A stretch of DNA of 64,000 nt from an uncultured Bacillota bacterium (GCA_949291945.1 CASEXH010000018.1:59771-123770); one strand, 5' to 3'. Counted from the stretch's first letter, positions 35,302 through 44,399 are shown. Notes: generated by a model from the sequence alone, not told the origin. Made by a program: numbers and translations.

Positions 35302-36417
35302 ATGAGCAAGGCATTAGGAATTGTAAATTTTGCCGGAAGGAATGTGCATATAGAAGGCATGCAGACCTACCGTCCCGTAGGAGCATTTTCTTTCCTGGGA
35401 CGTTACCGGGTGATCGATTTCCCGATCTCCAATATGAGTGACAGCGGCATAGACCGCATTCAGGTATATATCCGCAGAAAACCACGTTCCCTCACCGAAC
35501 ATCTGGGAACCGGACGTCATTACAACATCAACTCCAAGAGAGGAAAACTTCATCTTCTCTATTCTGAAAACGGTATGGACAACGATATCTACAACAATGA
35601 TATCGCCGCCTTTATCGAGAATATGGAGTTCATTGAACAGGCCAGCGAACCTTATGTAGTAATCGCTCCCAGCTATATGATCTACGCTATGGATTACAGC
35701 CAGCTTCTGGAATCCCATATAGAATCCGGGGCAGACATTACCCTTTTATACCATTCTGTAGATAATGCAAAGGAATCTTTCCTGAACTGCAATATCCTGA
35801 ATCTGAACAAGCAGAAAGGCGTTCTTTCCATGGAGCCAAACCACGGAAATGCAAAGAACCGCAATATCTTCATGGAAACCTATGTAATGAAAAAGGAGCT
35901 GTTCATCGAGCTGGTAGAAAAAGCCCACAAGCTTTCTTCCATGTATACTCTGTCTGATATTGTAAATGATTCCTGCAGTGAATTAGATATCCGCGGGGTA
36001 GCTCATCGTGGATATTTTGCTTCAATTTCTGATTTTAAGAGTTATTACGATGCGAATATTTCGCTGATTGATATGAAAAACTGTCAGAGCCTTTTCAGTG
36101 ATGACTGGCCCATTTATACCAGGACCAACGATTCCTGTCCTACCCAGTATTTTGAAAACGCCAGCGTAAAGAATTCTGTTGTTTCCAATGGATGTCTCAT
36201 CGAAGGAACCGTAGAGAATTCCGTAATCGGAAGAGGCTGTGTAATCAAAGCAGGAGCTGTAGTTAAAAACAGTGTGATTCTTCCTGACTCTGTAATCGGA
36301 AAAGACGTCTATGTGGAAAATCAGGTAGTGGACAAACACGCCAAACTGATCCATGTGAAAGAGATCATCTCCACACCGGACCGTCCAGGCTATATTAAGA
36401 GAAACGATACCTTATAA
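35302..36417 (+). CDS. glgD: Glucose-1-phosphate adenylyltransferase, GlgD regulatory subunit
   Basis: A 371-residue GlgC homologue. It lacks the GGxGTRL pyrophosphorylase loop (it begins MSKALGIVNFAG) and the catalytic GDH motif (here APSYMIYAMDY), so it is predicted to be catalytically inactive. In Firmicutes GlgD forms a heteromer with GlgC and stimulates it. The beta-helix C terminus is retained. It starts two bases after the glgC stop and ends at a strong terminator. Confidence 0.95.
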   Translation: MSKALGIVNFAGRNVHIEGMQTYRPVGAFSFLGRYRVIDFPISNMSDSGIDRIQVYIRRKPRSLTEHLGTGRHYNINSKRGKLHLLYSENGMDNDIYNNDIAAFIENMEFIEQASEPYVVIAPSYMIYAMDYSQLLESHIESGADITLLYHSVDNAKESFLNCNILNLNKQKGVLSMEPNHGNAKNRNIFMETYVMKKELFIELVEKAHKLSSMYTLSDIVNDSCSELDIRGVAHRGYFASISDFKSYYDANISLIDMKNCQSLFSDDWPIYTRTNDSCPTQYFENASVKNSVVSNGCLIEGTVENSVIGRGCVIKAGAVVKNSVILPDSVIGKDVYVENQVVDKHAKLIHVKEIISTPDRPGYIKRNDTL

Positions 36418-36433
36418 AATCATAGAGATTAAT

Positions 36434-36484
36434 TAAAAAAACCGGACATTTCACAGAAAGATCGTGAAGTGTCCGGTTTTTTGC
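36434..36484. terminator. glgCD terminator
   Basis: AAAAAACCGGACA(C/T)TT arms pair over about 15 bp, ending in a T6 tract. The A-rich left arm makes it bidirectional, so it may also serve fba. Confidence 0.92.
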
Positions 36485-36542
36485 CCCTTACAGAAAAATC
36501 CCCGGAACATCTGCCCGGGGAATCTTTTCTATTGCATATTTT

Positions 36543-37412
36543 TTATTCAAATGCTTTTCCAACAGAACCAAAGAGTTCCATTTTCTCTTTAATTGTCTCG
36601 CAGATGGCATCGAAGCCTGGTTTTAATAATTTACGTGGGTCATATCCTTTGCCCTGATTATCTTTGCCTTCCTCGATATATTTTCTTGTAGCTGCTGCGA
36701 AGGATAACTGGCACTCTGTATTTACATTGATCTTGGATACGCCCAGGTCAATGGCTTTACGGATCATATCTGCAGGAATACCTGTACCGCCGTGAAGTAC
36801 CAGAGGCATTTCACCTGTCAGTTTCTGGATATCATCTAATACGTCGAAACGAAGGCCTGGCCAGTTTTCCGGATATTTTCCGTGAATATTTCCGATACCT
36901 GCTGCCAGCATGTCTACGCCCAGATCAGCAATCATCTTACATTCCTTAGGATCAGCGCACTCGCCCATACCTACAACGCCGTCTTCCTCGCCGCCGATAG
37001 ATCCGACTTCAGCTTCCAGAGAAAGTCCAAGACCTTTGCAGACACCTGCCAGCTCTTTTGTTTTCTCAACGTTCTCTTCGATAGGATAATGAGAACCGTC
37101 GAACATGATAGATGAGAATCCTGCCTTGATACATTTGTAGCATCCGTCATATGTACCATGGTCTAAGTGAAGAGCTACCGGTACAGTGATGTTCAGTTCT
37201 TCCATCATGGCTTTTACCATATCTGCTACTGTTTTAAAACCGCACATATATTTTCCGGCGCCTTCAGAAACGCCCAGGATGATCGGGGATTTGCACTCTT
37301 CTGCTGTAAGAAGGGCTGCTTTTGTCCACTCCAGGTTATTGATATTGAACTGACCTACTGCATAATGTCCTGCTTTCGCTTTCTTTAACATTTCTGCTGC
37401 TGATACTAACAT
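36543..37412 (-). CDS. fba: Fructose-bisphosphate aldolase, class II
   Basis: A 289-residue zinc-dependent aldolase of the class IIB kind, splitting fructose 1,6-bisphosphate in glycolysis. The zinc and catalytic motifs are ALHLDHGTYDGCYKCIKAGFSSIMFDGSH (split: LHLDHGTYDG, then GFSSIMFDGSH), LHGGTGIP near 208, and KINVNTECQL near 231. It is divergent from the PPi-type phosphofructokinase gene, so two consecutive glycolytic steps share one control region. Confidence 0.96.
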   Translation of the reverse strand: MLVSAAEMLKKAKAGHYAVGQFNINNLEWTKAALLTAEECKSPIILGVSEGAGKYMCGFKTVADMVKAMMEELNITVPVALHLDHGTYDGCYKCIKAGFSSIMFDGSHYPIEENVEKTKELAGVCKGLGLSLEAEVGSIGGEEDGVVGMGECADPKECKMIADLGVDMLAAGIGNIHGKYPENWPGLRFDVLDDIQKLTGEMPLVLHGGTGIPADMIRKAIDLGVSKINVNTECQLSFAAATRKYIEEGKDNQGKGYDPRKLLKPGFDAICETIKEKMELFGSVGKAFE

Positions 37413-37478
37413 AATTAAAGACCTCCATATAGATTTTTCTAAGTTCCCTCTTTCACAGGACTGTATAAGCCAGCCCTT

Positions 37479-37506
37479 AGAAAACCTACAATTATTATAT
37501 CACATT
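37479..37506 (-). promoter_or_regulatory. fba promoter
   Basis: On the minus strand TTGCCT, 16 bases, TATAAT. Confidence 0.65.
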
Positions 37507-37531
37507 TTCCCTTTCAGGCAAGTATTTCTTA

Positions 37532-37560
37532 ATGCAATTTTACCAAAACCATGCTATAAT
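37532..37560 (+). promoter_or_regulatory. PFK promoter
   Basis: ATGCAA (37532-37537), 17 bases, TATAAT (37555-37560): a good -10 with a weak -35. Confidence 0.5.
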
Positions 37561-37625
37561 AAGTGCCAGAAAAACGGTCAAATACCACATCCCTGTTCAG
37601 GGGAAAGAATCCAGGAAAGGAGGGT

Positions 37626-38882
37626 ATGGTCAGCGCTCTGCCCATACAAATCAAAGCATTGAACAAGAAAAATTTAATCGTAGGTCAGTCCGGCGGTCCT
37701 ACTGCCGTGATCAACAGCAGTCTCTACGGCGTGGTATCTGAAGGTCTTCATCAGGACTCTGTAGGGCATGTATATGGAATGGTAAACGGGATCCAGGGAT
37801 TCCTTGCAGGAAGAGTTCTGGATTTTCAGGAAGTGTTCAAAGGAGAGGATCTGGAGAAACTGAAAACCACCCCGGGAGCATACCTCGGGTCCTGCCGCTA
37901 TAAGCTTCCGGAAGATCTGAATGACCCGGTATATCCTCAGCTTTTCCAGAAGTTTGAAGAGCTGGATATCGGATATTTCTTCTATATCGGGGGCAATGAT
38001 TCCATGGATACCGTAAGCAAGCTTTCCCGCTATGCGGAAAAGATAAACAGCTCTGTCCGTGTGATCGGCGAGCCTAAGACTATCGACAATGATCTGGTCC
38101 TCACCGACCATACCCCCGGCTTTGGAAGCGCTGCCAGATATGTGGCTTCCACAGTCAGAGAGATCGTTACTGACGCCAATGTATATGAGACAAAATCTGT
38201 AACTATCGTGGAGATCATGGGACGCCATGCAGGCTGGCTTACCGCCGCCGGGGCCCTGGCCAGGAAGTACACAGGTGATAATCCGTTGCTGATCTATCTT
38301 CCGGAAACTGCCTTTGACCAGGAAGCATTCCTCTCCAAAATCCAGGAATGCTTTGAAAAAAATCCCAACGTGATCATCTGTGTTTCCGAAGGGATCCATG
38401 ACGAAAAGGGTACTTTTATCTGTGAATATGACAATTCCGTAGGTACAGATTCCTTTGGCCATAAGATGCTGGCCGGCTGCGGCAAATACCTGGAAAATCT
38501 GGTCCGGAACCGTCTTGGTGTAAAGGCCCGCTCTGTAGAACTGAATGTGAGCCAGCGCTGTTCTGCCTCTATGATATCTGCCACAGATCAGCAGGAAGCG
38601 GTAGCTGCAGGGCGGTTCGGTGTCCGCAGCGCACTGAAGGGAGAGACCGGAAAAATGGTTTCTTATATCAGAGATTCCAGCGTTCCTTACCGTATGCATC
38701 TTGGTCTTGAAGACGTAAATCAGATCTGTAATAAAGAAAAAACCGTTCCCATAGAATGGATCTCCAAAGACAGCTCTGACGTTACCCAGGACTTTATCAC
38801 TTATGCCCTTCCCCTGATCCAGGGAAAGGTAGAGGTACCTTTGGGAACAGACGGACTCCCTGATTTTGTATACCGAAAATAG
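37626..38882 (+). CDS. 6-phosphofructokinase, probably PPi-dependent
   Basis: A 418-residue phosphofructokinase. The active-site motif is PKTIDND rather than PGTIDND, and the phosphate-donor loop is GGNDS: the aspartate at the position equal to Gly104 of E. coli PfkA, and the lysine of PKTIDND, are both marks of pyrophosphate-dependent enzymes. The first loop GQSGGPTAVINSSL near residue 24 matches. PPi-PFK is reversible and can run in gluconeogenesis. The ATG at 37626 is chosen over a GTG at 37563 because AAAGGAGGG lies just before it, although the spacing is short. Confidence 0.9.
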   Translation: MVSALPIQIKALNKKNLIVGQSGGPTAVINSSLYGVVSEGLHQDSVGHVYGMVNGIQGFLAGRVLDFQEVFKGEDLEKLKTTPGAYLGSCRYKLPEDLNDPVYPQLFQKFEELDIGYFFYIGGNDSMDTVSKLSRYAEKINSSVRVIGEPKTIDNDLVLTDHTPGFGSAARYVASTVREIVTDANVYETKSVTIVEIMGRHAGWLTAAGALARKYTGDNPLLIYLPETAFDQEAFLSKIQECFEKNPNVIICVSEGIHDEKGTFICEYDNSVGTDSFGHKMLAGCGKYLENLVRNRLGVKARSVELNVSQRCSASMISATDQQEAVAAGRFGVRSALKGETGKMVSYIRDSSVPYRMHLGLEDVNQICNKEKTVPIEWISKDSSDVTQDFITYALPLIQGKVEVPLGTDGLPDFVYRK

Positions 38883-38919
38883 CCGTTTATTTTCATGCTC
38901 CCGCTCATAGCCGGCAAAA

Positions 38920-38976
38920 TAAAAAAGGAATATTCCTCACGTTTTTGTTTCGTGGGGAGTATTCCTTTTTTACTGT
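38920..38976. terminator. Bidirectional terminator between PFK and the PTS operon
   Basis: AAAAAAGGAATATTCCTCACG pairs with CGTGGGGAGTATTCCTTTTTT (21-nt arms; given here in part: AAAAGGAATA / TATTCCTTTT). Confidence 0.92.
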
Positions 38977-39267
38977 TTAAAGCGCAGCTTTCTGTGTTTT
39001 CATAAGCGCTTTCATTTCCCTGGACACATCAAAAACCTGGGGTCCAAGAACTATATGGAGCAAATTTGTATCCGGCCAGAATACTGCTGCAGCCCCGGAA
39101 GCTTTCATTTTTTCCTCATCTACAGCAGAGGGATCTTTTACTTCCAGACGAAGCCGGGTAATACAATTGCAACAACTGATGATGTTATCACAGCCTCCGG
39201 CACCCGCCAGGAGTTCTTTTGCCATGATCCCATAATCCGCCTTTCCTGGACTATTTTTCTCTCTCAT
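38977..39267 (-). CDS. Stand-alone PTS EIIB domain (glucose/sucrose superfamily)
   Basis: A 96-residue soluble EIIB domain. The phosphorylated cysteine is C35 in NCITRLRLEV, preceded by GGCDNI; the C-terminal part VFWPDTNLLHIVLGPQVFDVS fits the glucose-type EIIB fold. There is no EIIC or EIIA fused or adjacent. It ends the licT-ptsH-ptsI operon, 12 bases after ptsI. A free EIIB may serve a distant EIIC, or work in signalling by phosphorylating the PRD regulator. Confidence 0.88.
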   Translation of the reverse strand: MREKNSPGKADYGIMAKELLAGAGGCDNIISCCNCITRLRLEVKDPSAVDEEKMKASGAAAVFWPDTNLLHIVLGPQVFDVSREMKALMKTQKAAL

Positions 39268-39279
39268 AACCGCTCACTT

Positions 39280-40902
39280 TCACGGCATATCTCTGACGAT
39301 CTTTCTCAGCTTTAAGATCATAGACGGTGCAACAGAAAGTTCATCAATGCCCATCTTCACAAAGGTTTCCGTAAGTTCTGTATCTGCCCCCAGTTCTCCG
39401 CAGATGCCGGCCCATTTTCCTTCTTTGTGGGCGTTGTCTACTACTGTCTGGATCATACGCAGGATCGCCTTGTGATGAGGATTATAGAACTTGTCCAGCT
39501 TCTCATTCTGACGGTCAATGGCCAGTGTATACTGGGTCAGATCATTGGTTCCGATACTAAAGAAATCCACTTCTTTTGCCAGATCATCACTGATGATCAC
39601 AGAAGCCGGAGTCTCGATCATGATCCCCTCTTCCACATCATTCTTGTAAGGTGTGCCCTCTGCCTCCAGCTCATCTTTCACTTCTTTAACGATCTTCTTG
39701 ATCTCCAGCACTTCTTCCACAGAAGTGATCATAGGATACATAATGGAAATGTTCCCGTATACTGCTGCTCTGAAAAGTGCTCTTAACTGGGTCTTAAAGA
39801 TTTCCGGCTGGGTCAGACAGATACGGATAGCACGATATCCAAGGGCCGGATTATCTTCTTTACCCAGTCCCAGATAGTCTGCCTGCTTATCGGCACCGAT
39901 ATCCAGGGTACGGATAATCACCTTTTTGCCCGCCATTGTCTGGGCTACCTGTTTGTAAACCTGGAACTGTTCTTCTTCACTTGGCAATTCATTTCTGCCG
40001 ATATACAGGAACTCGCTTCTGAACAGGCCGATACCCCCTGCATCATTTTCCAGAACATATCCCATGTCTCCCACGCTGCCAATATTTGCATAGATATTAA
40101 TCTTATGGCCGCTTTTTGTAACGTTTTCTTTTCCTTTTAACTCTAATAAAAGTTTGGTCTTCTCTTCTTCTTCCTGGATTCTCTTTCTGGCATCCATTCT
40201 GACCTCTTCATCCGGATTGAAGATTACTTCAGCGGCAAAGCCGTCTACCACAGCCTCCATACCGGTTTTCAGCTTTTCCAGATCCATATTCACACCGATC
40301 AGAGCCGGGATATTCATCATACGTGCCAGGATAGCTGTATGAGAATTTGTAGAGCCATGGACTGTAACAAAGGCCAGAATCTTCTCCTTATCCAGCTGAA
40401 CAGTCTCACTGGGGGAAAGGTCATCTGCCACAATGATCACCGGCTGGTCGAATTCCATATCGCCGCCGTCTCCGCCATAAAGATTCCTCACCAGACGTTC
40501 AGAAATATCTTTTACATCTGCTGCACGGGCTTTCATATAATCATCGTCCATGCTGGCAAACATCTGTGAAAAATTGTCCCCTGTAGTGGCTACTGCATAC
40601 TCCGCATTGACCTCCTGGGTACGGATGATATTCTCAATGGATTCATTATAATCGTCATCATCCAGCATCATCTGATGCACCTCAAAGATCGCAGCGCTTG
40701 CCTCTCCCACTTCCTTTACAGCCTTGTCATAAAGCTTCTGAAGCTGTTCTCTTGCCTTTTCTCTCGCCTGAGAAACTCTCTCGATCTCTGCCTCAGGGTC
40801 TTCTATCTTTACTCGCTTAACTACGTAATCATCCTTTTTCAGAACAGAAATCTTTCCCAGGGCAATTCCTTTATAAACTGATTTGCCTTTCAGACGTTCC
40901 AT
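39280..40902 (-). CDS. ptsI: PTS enzyme I
   Basis: A 540-residue phosphoenolpyruvate-protein phosphotransferase. The active histidine is in GSTNSHTAILARM near residue 188 (usually GGRTSHSAI; the Arg-Thr pair is replaced). The PEP site GIGLFRSEFLY, the IGTNDLTQYTLAIDR and GICGELGAD motifs with the active-site cysteine follow. Enzyme I autophosphorylates from PEP and passes the phosphate to HPr, encoded 20 bases upstream. It precedes the EIIB gene. Confidence 0.95.
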   Translation of the reverse strand: MERLKGKSVYKGIALGKISVLKKDDYVVKRVKIEDPEAEIERVSQAREKAREQLQKLYDKAVKEVGEASAAIFEVHQMMLDDDDYNESIENIIRTQEVNAEYAVATTGDNFSQMFASMDDDYMKARAADVKDISERLVRNLYGGDGGDMEFDQPVIIVADDLSPSETVQLDKEKILAFVTVHGSTNSHTAILARMMNIPALIGVNMDLEKLKTGMEAVVDGFAAEVIFNPDEEVRMDARKRIQEEEEKTKLLLELKGKENVTKSGHKINIYANIGSVGDMGYVLENDAGGIGLFRSEFLYIGRNELPSEEEQFQVYKQVAQTMAGKKVIIRTLDIGADKQADYLGLGKEDNPALGYRAIRICLTQPEIFKTQLRALFRAAVYGNISIMYPMITSVEEVLEIKKIVKEVKDELEAEGTPYKNDVEEGIMIETPASVIISDDLAKEVDFFSIGTNDLTQYTLAIDRQNEKLDKFYNPHHKAILRMIQTVVDNAHKEGKWAGICGELGADTELTETFVKMGIDELSVAPSMILKLRKIVRDMP

Positions 40903-40921
40903 ACTTTATTACCTCTTATTC

Positions 40922-41179
40922 TTACAGATTTGCCTCAAAGAAAGCCTGGATTCCTGTTGCAGCTTCTTCTTCATCGGGACCTTCTACAACGATCTGAACT
41001 GTCTGTCCGCATTTAACACCTAAAGACATAACTGCCATCAGTTTGGAAGCTTCTGCTGTTTTTCCTTCTTTGGTAATGGTAATCTTGCTCTGATATTTCT
41101 TAGCCTCTTTTACAAGCATTCCAGCCGGTCTTGCATGAATTCCTAATTCGTCCTTAATTGTGTACTCAAAGTTTTTCAT
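40922..41179 (-). CDS. ptsH: HPr phosphocarrier protein
   Basis: An 85-residue HPr. The phosphotransfer histidine is H15 in GIHARPAG, and the HPr-kinase serine is S45 in EASKLMAVMSLGV, so it can act in both sugar uptake and CcpA-type catabolite control. It lies 86 bases downstream of the licT-like gene and 20 upstream of ptsI. AGGGAGA precedes the start. A CCCAUA/UAUGGG hairpin lies in the upstream gap. Confidence 0.96.
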   Translation of the reverse strand: MKNFEYTIKDELGIHARPAGMLVKEAKKYQSKITITKEGKTAEASKLMAVMSLGVKCGQTVQIVVEGPDEEEAATGIQAFFEANL

Positions 41180-41264
41180 TTTAAAAATCTCCCTTCATGT
41201 TGGTTTTTATCTGCGATTCGCCTCTGGCTTCACGCAATAGCCCATATTTCTATGGGATATTTTC

Positions 41265-42083
41265 TTACACTGCGGCTCTCTGGATATGTACGGCCAGAAA
41301 ACCTGTTTCTTCCTTTGCAATAGGTTGCCCCATTGTCTCTTCCATATACTCGCATACAATCCGGGCAGTCTCATTTGCCCGTGGATAGCTGGTCTCCATA
41401 AAATCGTTTAAGTCAATGTTGACTCCTTCTCCGGTCCTTGTCCGGACCAGCATATAGTAGAGGTGGCTGACAAGCCGGATGCAGGACAGAGAATCTTTTT
41501 TCAACTCCTGCCCCATCTGCTCTTCAATAATCTTTAAACTTTCGTCAATGATCTGTGTTGTCTTCAGTGTCTCCGACACATGCTCGTTGGAAAGCCCCGA
41601 ATGGATATATAATGCGATAAATCCGACCTCATCCTCCGATATCCGGCATCCGGTCATCTCCTGGATGATCTCTCTGCCCTTTACCGCTACTGCGTATTCT
41701 TTATCAAACAGCAGCTTAATGTCCGGAATAAAGGGATTGGGTATGTAAATATTCTCCTCTTTCTCCCTTTTCACTGCGAAGGCGATATGGTCTGCCAAAG
41801 GAAGAAGGATTCCTCTGTTGATAGAGTCAAATACCATCTCCGCTTCATCAATGATCCGTCCCACAGCCTCCAGATATACAGGTTCTATGATATTGACCGC
41901 ATTTACAACGGAACTCTGTTTTTCTCCCGCTTCCAGAGCATAGACCTTCGCTCCCTCGATCTTTTCAAACTGCTCTCCCGGCTTCTTACCGAATCCGATT
42001 CCCTTTCCCAGCAATATCCGTTCATTCTCATTGTGATAGGCCAGGATCGCATTGTTATTTAAAACTTTGATAATCTGATACAT
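41265..42083 (-). CDS. BglG/LicT-family transcription antiterminator
   Basis: A 272-residue antiterminator. Residues 1-55 are the CAT RNA-binding domain (KVLNNNAILAYHNENERILLGKGIGFG), followed by two PTS-regulation domains (PRD1 about 70-170, PRD2 about 175-272) with the phosphorylatable histidines DHIAF, YIHSGL, LVSHLYY and AVHIQ. When active it binds a RAT hairpin and prevents termination. A RAT overlapped by a long terminator lies in its own leader, so the operon licT-ptsH-ptsI-EIIB is likely autoregulated. Confidence 0.94.
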   Translation of the reverse strand: MYQIIKVLNNNAILAYHNENERILLGKGIGFGKKPGEQFEKIEGAKVYALEAGEKQSSVVNAVNIIEPVYLEAVGRIIDEAEMVFDSINRGILLPLADHIAFAVKREKEENIYIPNPFIPDIKLLFDKEYAVAVKGREIIQEMTGCRISEDEVGFIALYIHSGLSNEHVSETLKTTQIIDESLKIIEEQMGQELKKDSLSCIRLVSHLYYMLVRTRTGEGVNIDLNDFMETSYPRANETARIVCEYMEETMGQPIAKEETGFLAVHIQRAAV

Positions 42084-42123
42084 GTTTCAAGAATTCCTTG
42101 TTTTTATAGCTTTCTCTTACTGA

Positions 42124-42241
42124 CAAAAAGAAAAGCACAAACATATCCGCCTATCACCGCAGCAGCCAAAAGCCCACTGGCCTTTGACAGTTTTCAAGTG
42201 AATATACCGGATAGTTTATGCCTGCTCACCAGTAACACACT
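42124..42241 (-). promoter_or_regulatory. RAT antiterminator/terminator switch in the licT-pts leader
   Basis: On the minus strand a RAT-like core (TGTTACTGGTGAGCAGGC, 42220-42237) resembles the LicT/GlcT consensus TTACTG-n-GCAGGCAAAACC. Its 3' part GCAUAAACUAUCCG (42207-42220) also pairs with CGGAUAUGUUUGUGC (42135-42149), a 14-bp stem followed by UUUUCUUUUU (42124-42134). RAT and terminator are thus mutually exclusive. Confidence 0.88.
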
Positions 42242-42281
42242 ATCAATATATTATCTTTTCTATTTTCTTCTGCTAATAGTT

Positions 42282-42311
42282 ACTATATACTAAAGTGTTC
42301 CCTACCGTCAA
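42282..42311 (-). promoter_or_regulatory. Promoter of the licT-ptsH-ptsI-EIIB operon
   Basis: On the minus strand TTGACG (42306-42311), 18 bases, TATAGT (42282-42287). The start near 42275 keeps the whole RAT in the transcript. A second candidate, TTAGCA-17-TAATAT (42248-42276), would start at the RAT edge. Confidence 0.7.
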
Positions 42312-42368
42312 GCTGTATTTTTTTACTAATATTTATTTTCACTTTTGTGCAATTTTTACAATCATATT

Positions 42369-44159
42369 TTATTTGTTTTTTTCAGCTTCTATCCGCTCTG
42401 CAAGCTCTGTGAGATAGACCCATCGGTCCATTTTTTTCTCCAGGGCATCCTCCGCTTCTTCTTTTTCCGCCATTAATGCATTCAGCTTTGCAGAGTTGGT
42501 GGCGTTGGCCAGAATCTCTTCCTCCAGCTTTCCGATCTTTTCTTCCATATCGGAAATATCCTGGTCAATAGTCTCATATTCTCTCTGTTCTTTAAAAGAA
42601 AATTTCAGCTTTGTCTGGCGCTGTCCCTTCCAATCCCGGTTCCCTTCCTTTTTTGTCTGGGGTTGCTGTACTTCCTTTTTTTCTTCCGGTCTGCTCTTTT
42701 TTGTCTCCAGATAGTCTGTATAGCCCCCTTCGTACTGGCGAAGGCCGCCCTGTCCGTCAAACTCAAAGATCCGGTCTGCCACATTATCCAGGAAATACCG
42801 GTCATGGGATACTGTAATTACAATCCCCTGAAAAGACAGCAGATACTCTTCCAGAATCGTCATGGTAGGGATGTCCAGATTATTTCCCGCCTCATCCATG
42901 ATCAGTACATTGATCTCTCCTGCCAGTACGCCAAGGAGATACAGCCTTCTCCTTTCTCCTCCGGAAAGTTTTCCGATAGGGGAATACTGCATATCCGGAG
43001 TGAAGAGAAAACGCTCCAGCATCTGGGAAGCACTGATCCTTCCTTCTCCGGTACGGAAGTATTCTCCCATGTCTTTTACATAGTCAATCACTCTCTGGGA
43101 AGGATCCATCTCCGGCTCTTCCTGGGCAAAATAGCCGATCCTGACTGTTTCGCCTCTTTCCACGGTTCCGGAATCCGGAGACACCAGCCCGGCAATGATC
43201 TTCATTAAAGTGGATTTGCCGCAGCCGTTCTTTCCGATAAATCCCACTTTCTGATTTTTCAGGAAAATATAGCTGAAATCCCGGATCAGCACCTTATCTC
43301 CGTAACTTTTACTGATATGGGAAAGTTCGATGGTTTTCTTTCCCATACGCACAGTCTGGCTCTCCAGCTCTACATTCTGGTCTCTGACCGGGGCCTTCCC
43401 GTTCTTCAATGCTTCCAGCCTTTCAAGTCTGGCTCTTTGTTTTGTGCTTCTGGCCCTGCAGCCTCTTTGGGCCCATTGGGACTCAATCCGCAGGATACTC
43501 TGCCGCTTTCTCTCAGAGGCCAGTTCCATTTCCTCTCTCTGGGCTTTCCGCTCCAAAAATCCCGAGTAGTCCGCCTCATATTCATAAAGGCTTCCACGGC
43601 TGATCTCCAGAATCTTATTTACGGTCCGGTCCAGGAAATACCGGTCATGAGTTACCATAAGAAGAGTTTTTCTCATATTTCTCAGATATTCCTCCAGCCA
43701 GCCGATCATTTCCATATCGAGATGATTGGTAGGCTCGTCTAAGAGCAGCACATCAAAATCCTGGGACAAAGCCCTGGCCATAGCTGCTTTTCTTTTCTGT
43801 CCCCCGGAAAGGGTATCAAAAGGGACCTCCAGGTCTGTGATCCCCAGGATGTTCAGATAACTCTCTACCTGCCAGTCTGTCTGAGGATCTCCCTTCAGCA
43901 CATAGGAAGCCAGCGTCCCCTCGCCAGGGAATTCCGGATTCTGAGGCAGATACAGGGTCTTCAGACCGTTTTGGTATATCACCTCTCCCGTATCCGGCTC
44001 CTCTTCTCCGGCAATGATCTTTAATAAAGTAGACTTTCCTGTACCATTGATTCCTATAATGCCGATCTTATCCCCCTGCTGGATTCCCAGTGAAGCATCA
44101 TGAAAAATCACTTTATCTCCAAATATCTTATCAATATGTTCTATGTTAATAATGTTCAT
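42369..44159 (-). CDS. ABC-F family ATPase
   Basis: A 596-residue soluble protein with two ABC ATPase domains and no membrane part. Walker A motifs are GINGTGKST and GKNGCGKST, signature motifs LSGGQKRKAAMA and LSGGERRRLYLL, with Walker B LLLDEPTNHLD and LIMDEAGNNLD. The second Walker B lacks the usual EPTNHLD (EAGNNLD). An Uup-like C-terminal coiled coil covers about 520-596. Such proteins act on the ribosome. The start at 44159 has AAGGAG; the frame remains open upstream to 44267. Confidence 0.93.
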   Translation of the reverse strand: MNIINIEHIDKIFGDKVIFHDASLGIQQGDKIGIIGINGTGKSTLLKIIAGEEEPDTGEVIYQNGLKTLYLPQNPEFPGEGTLASYVLKGDPQTDWQVESYLNILGITDLEVPFDTLSGGQKRKAAMARALSQDFDVLLLDEPTNHLDMEMIGWLEEYLRNMRKTLLMVTHDRYFLDRTVNKILEISRGSLYEYEADYSGFLERKAQREEMELASERKRQSILRIESQWAQRGCRARSTKQRARLERLEALKNGKAPVRDQNVELESQTVRMGKKTIELSHISKSYGDKVLIRDFSYIFLKNQKVGFIGKNGCGKSTLMKIIAGLVSPDSGTVERGETVRIGYFAQEEPEMDPSQRVIDYVKDMGEYFRTGEGRISASQMLERFLFTPDMQYSPIGKLSGGERRRLYLLGVLAGEINVLIMDEAGNNLDIPTMTILEEYLLSFQGIVITVSHDRYFLDNVADRIFEFDGQGGLRQYEGGYTDYLETKKSRPEEKKEVQQPQTKKEGNRDWKGQRQTKLKFSFKEQREYETIDQDISDMEEKIGKLEEEILANATNSAKLNALMAEKEEAEDALEKKMDRWVYLTELAERIEAEKNK

Positions 44160-44260
44160 CGAATATTCTCCTTTGCAGAGCAAAGCTGCCCGATAGAAAA
44201 TATCATATCGGATTTTCTCTTTTCCGTCTACTTTATTTTTCATTTTTTTTGCAAAGTATA

Positions 44261-44289
44261 TTGACATTCTCTTTTGTGCATGCTATTGT
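44261..44289 (+). promoter_or_regulatory. lon promoter
   Basis: TTGACA (44261-44266), 17 bases, TATTGT (44284-44289). A consensus TATAAT sits at 44289-44294 but is 22 bases from the -35. The dyad TGACACAGTGTCA (44298-44310) lies just past the expected start. Confidence 0.6.
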
Positions 44290-44399
44290 ATAATCAATGA
44301 CACAGTGTCAGAATTTGTACTGTGCCAGGAAACTGTTGTAGGTTTTAAACGGGAAAGCGGATAATTCATTTATTATTCGCTATATTTTAAAATCAAGCT

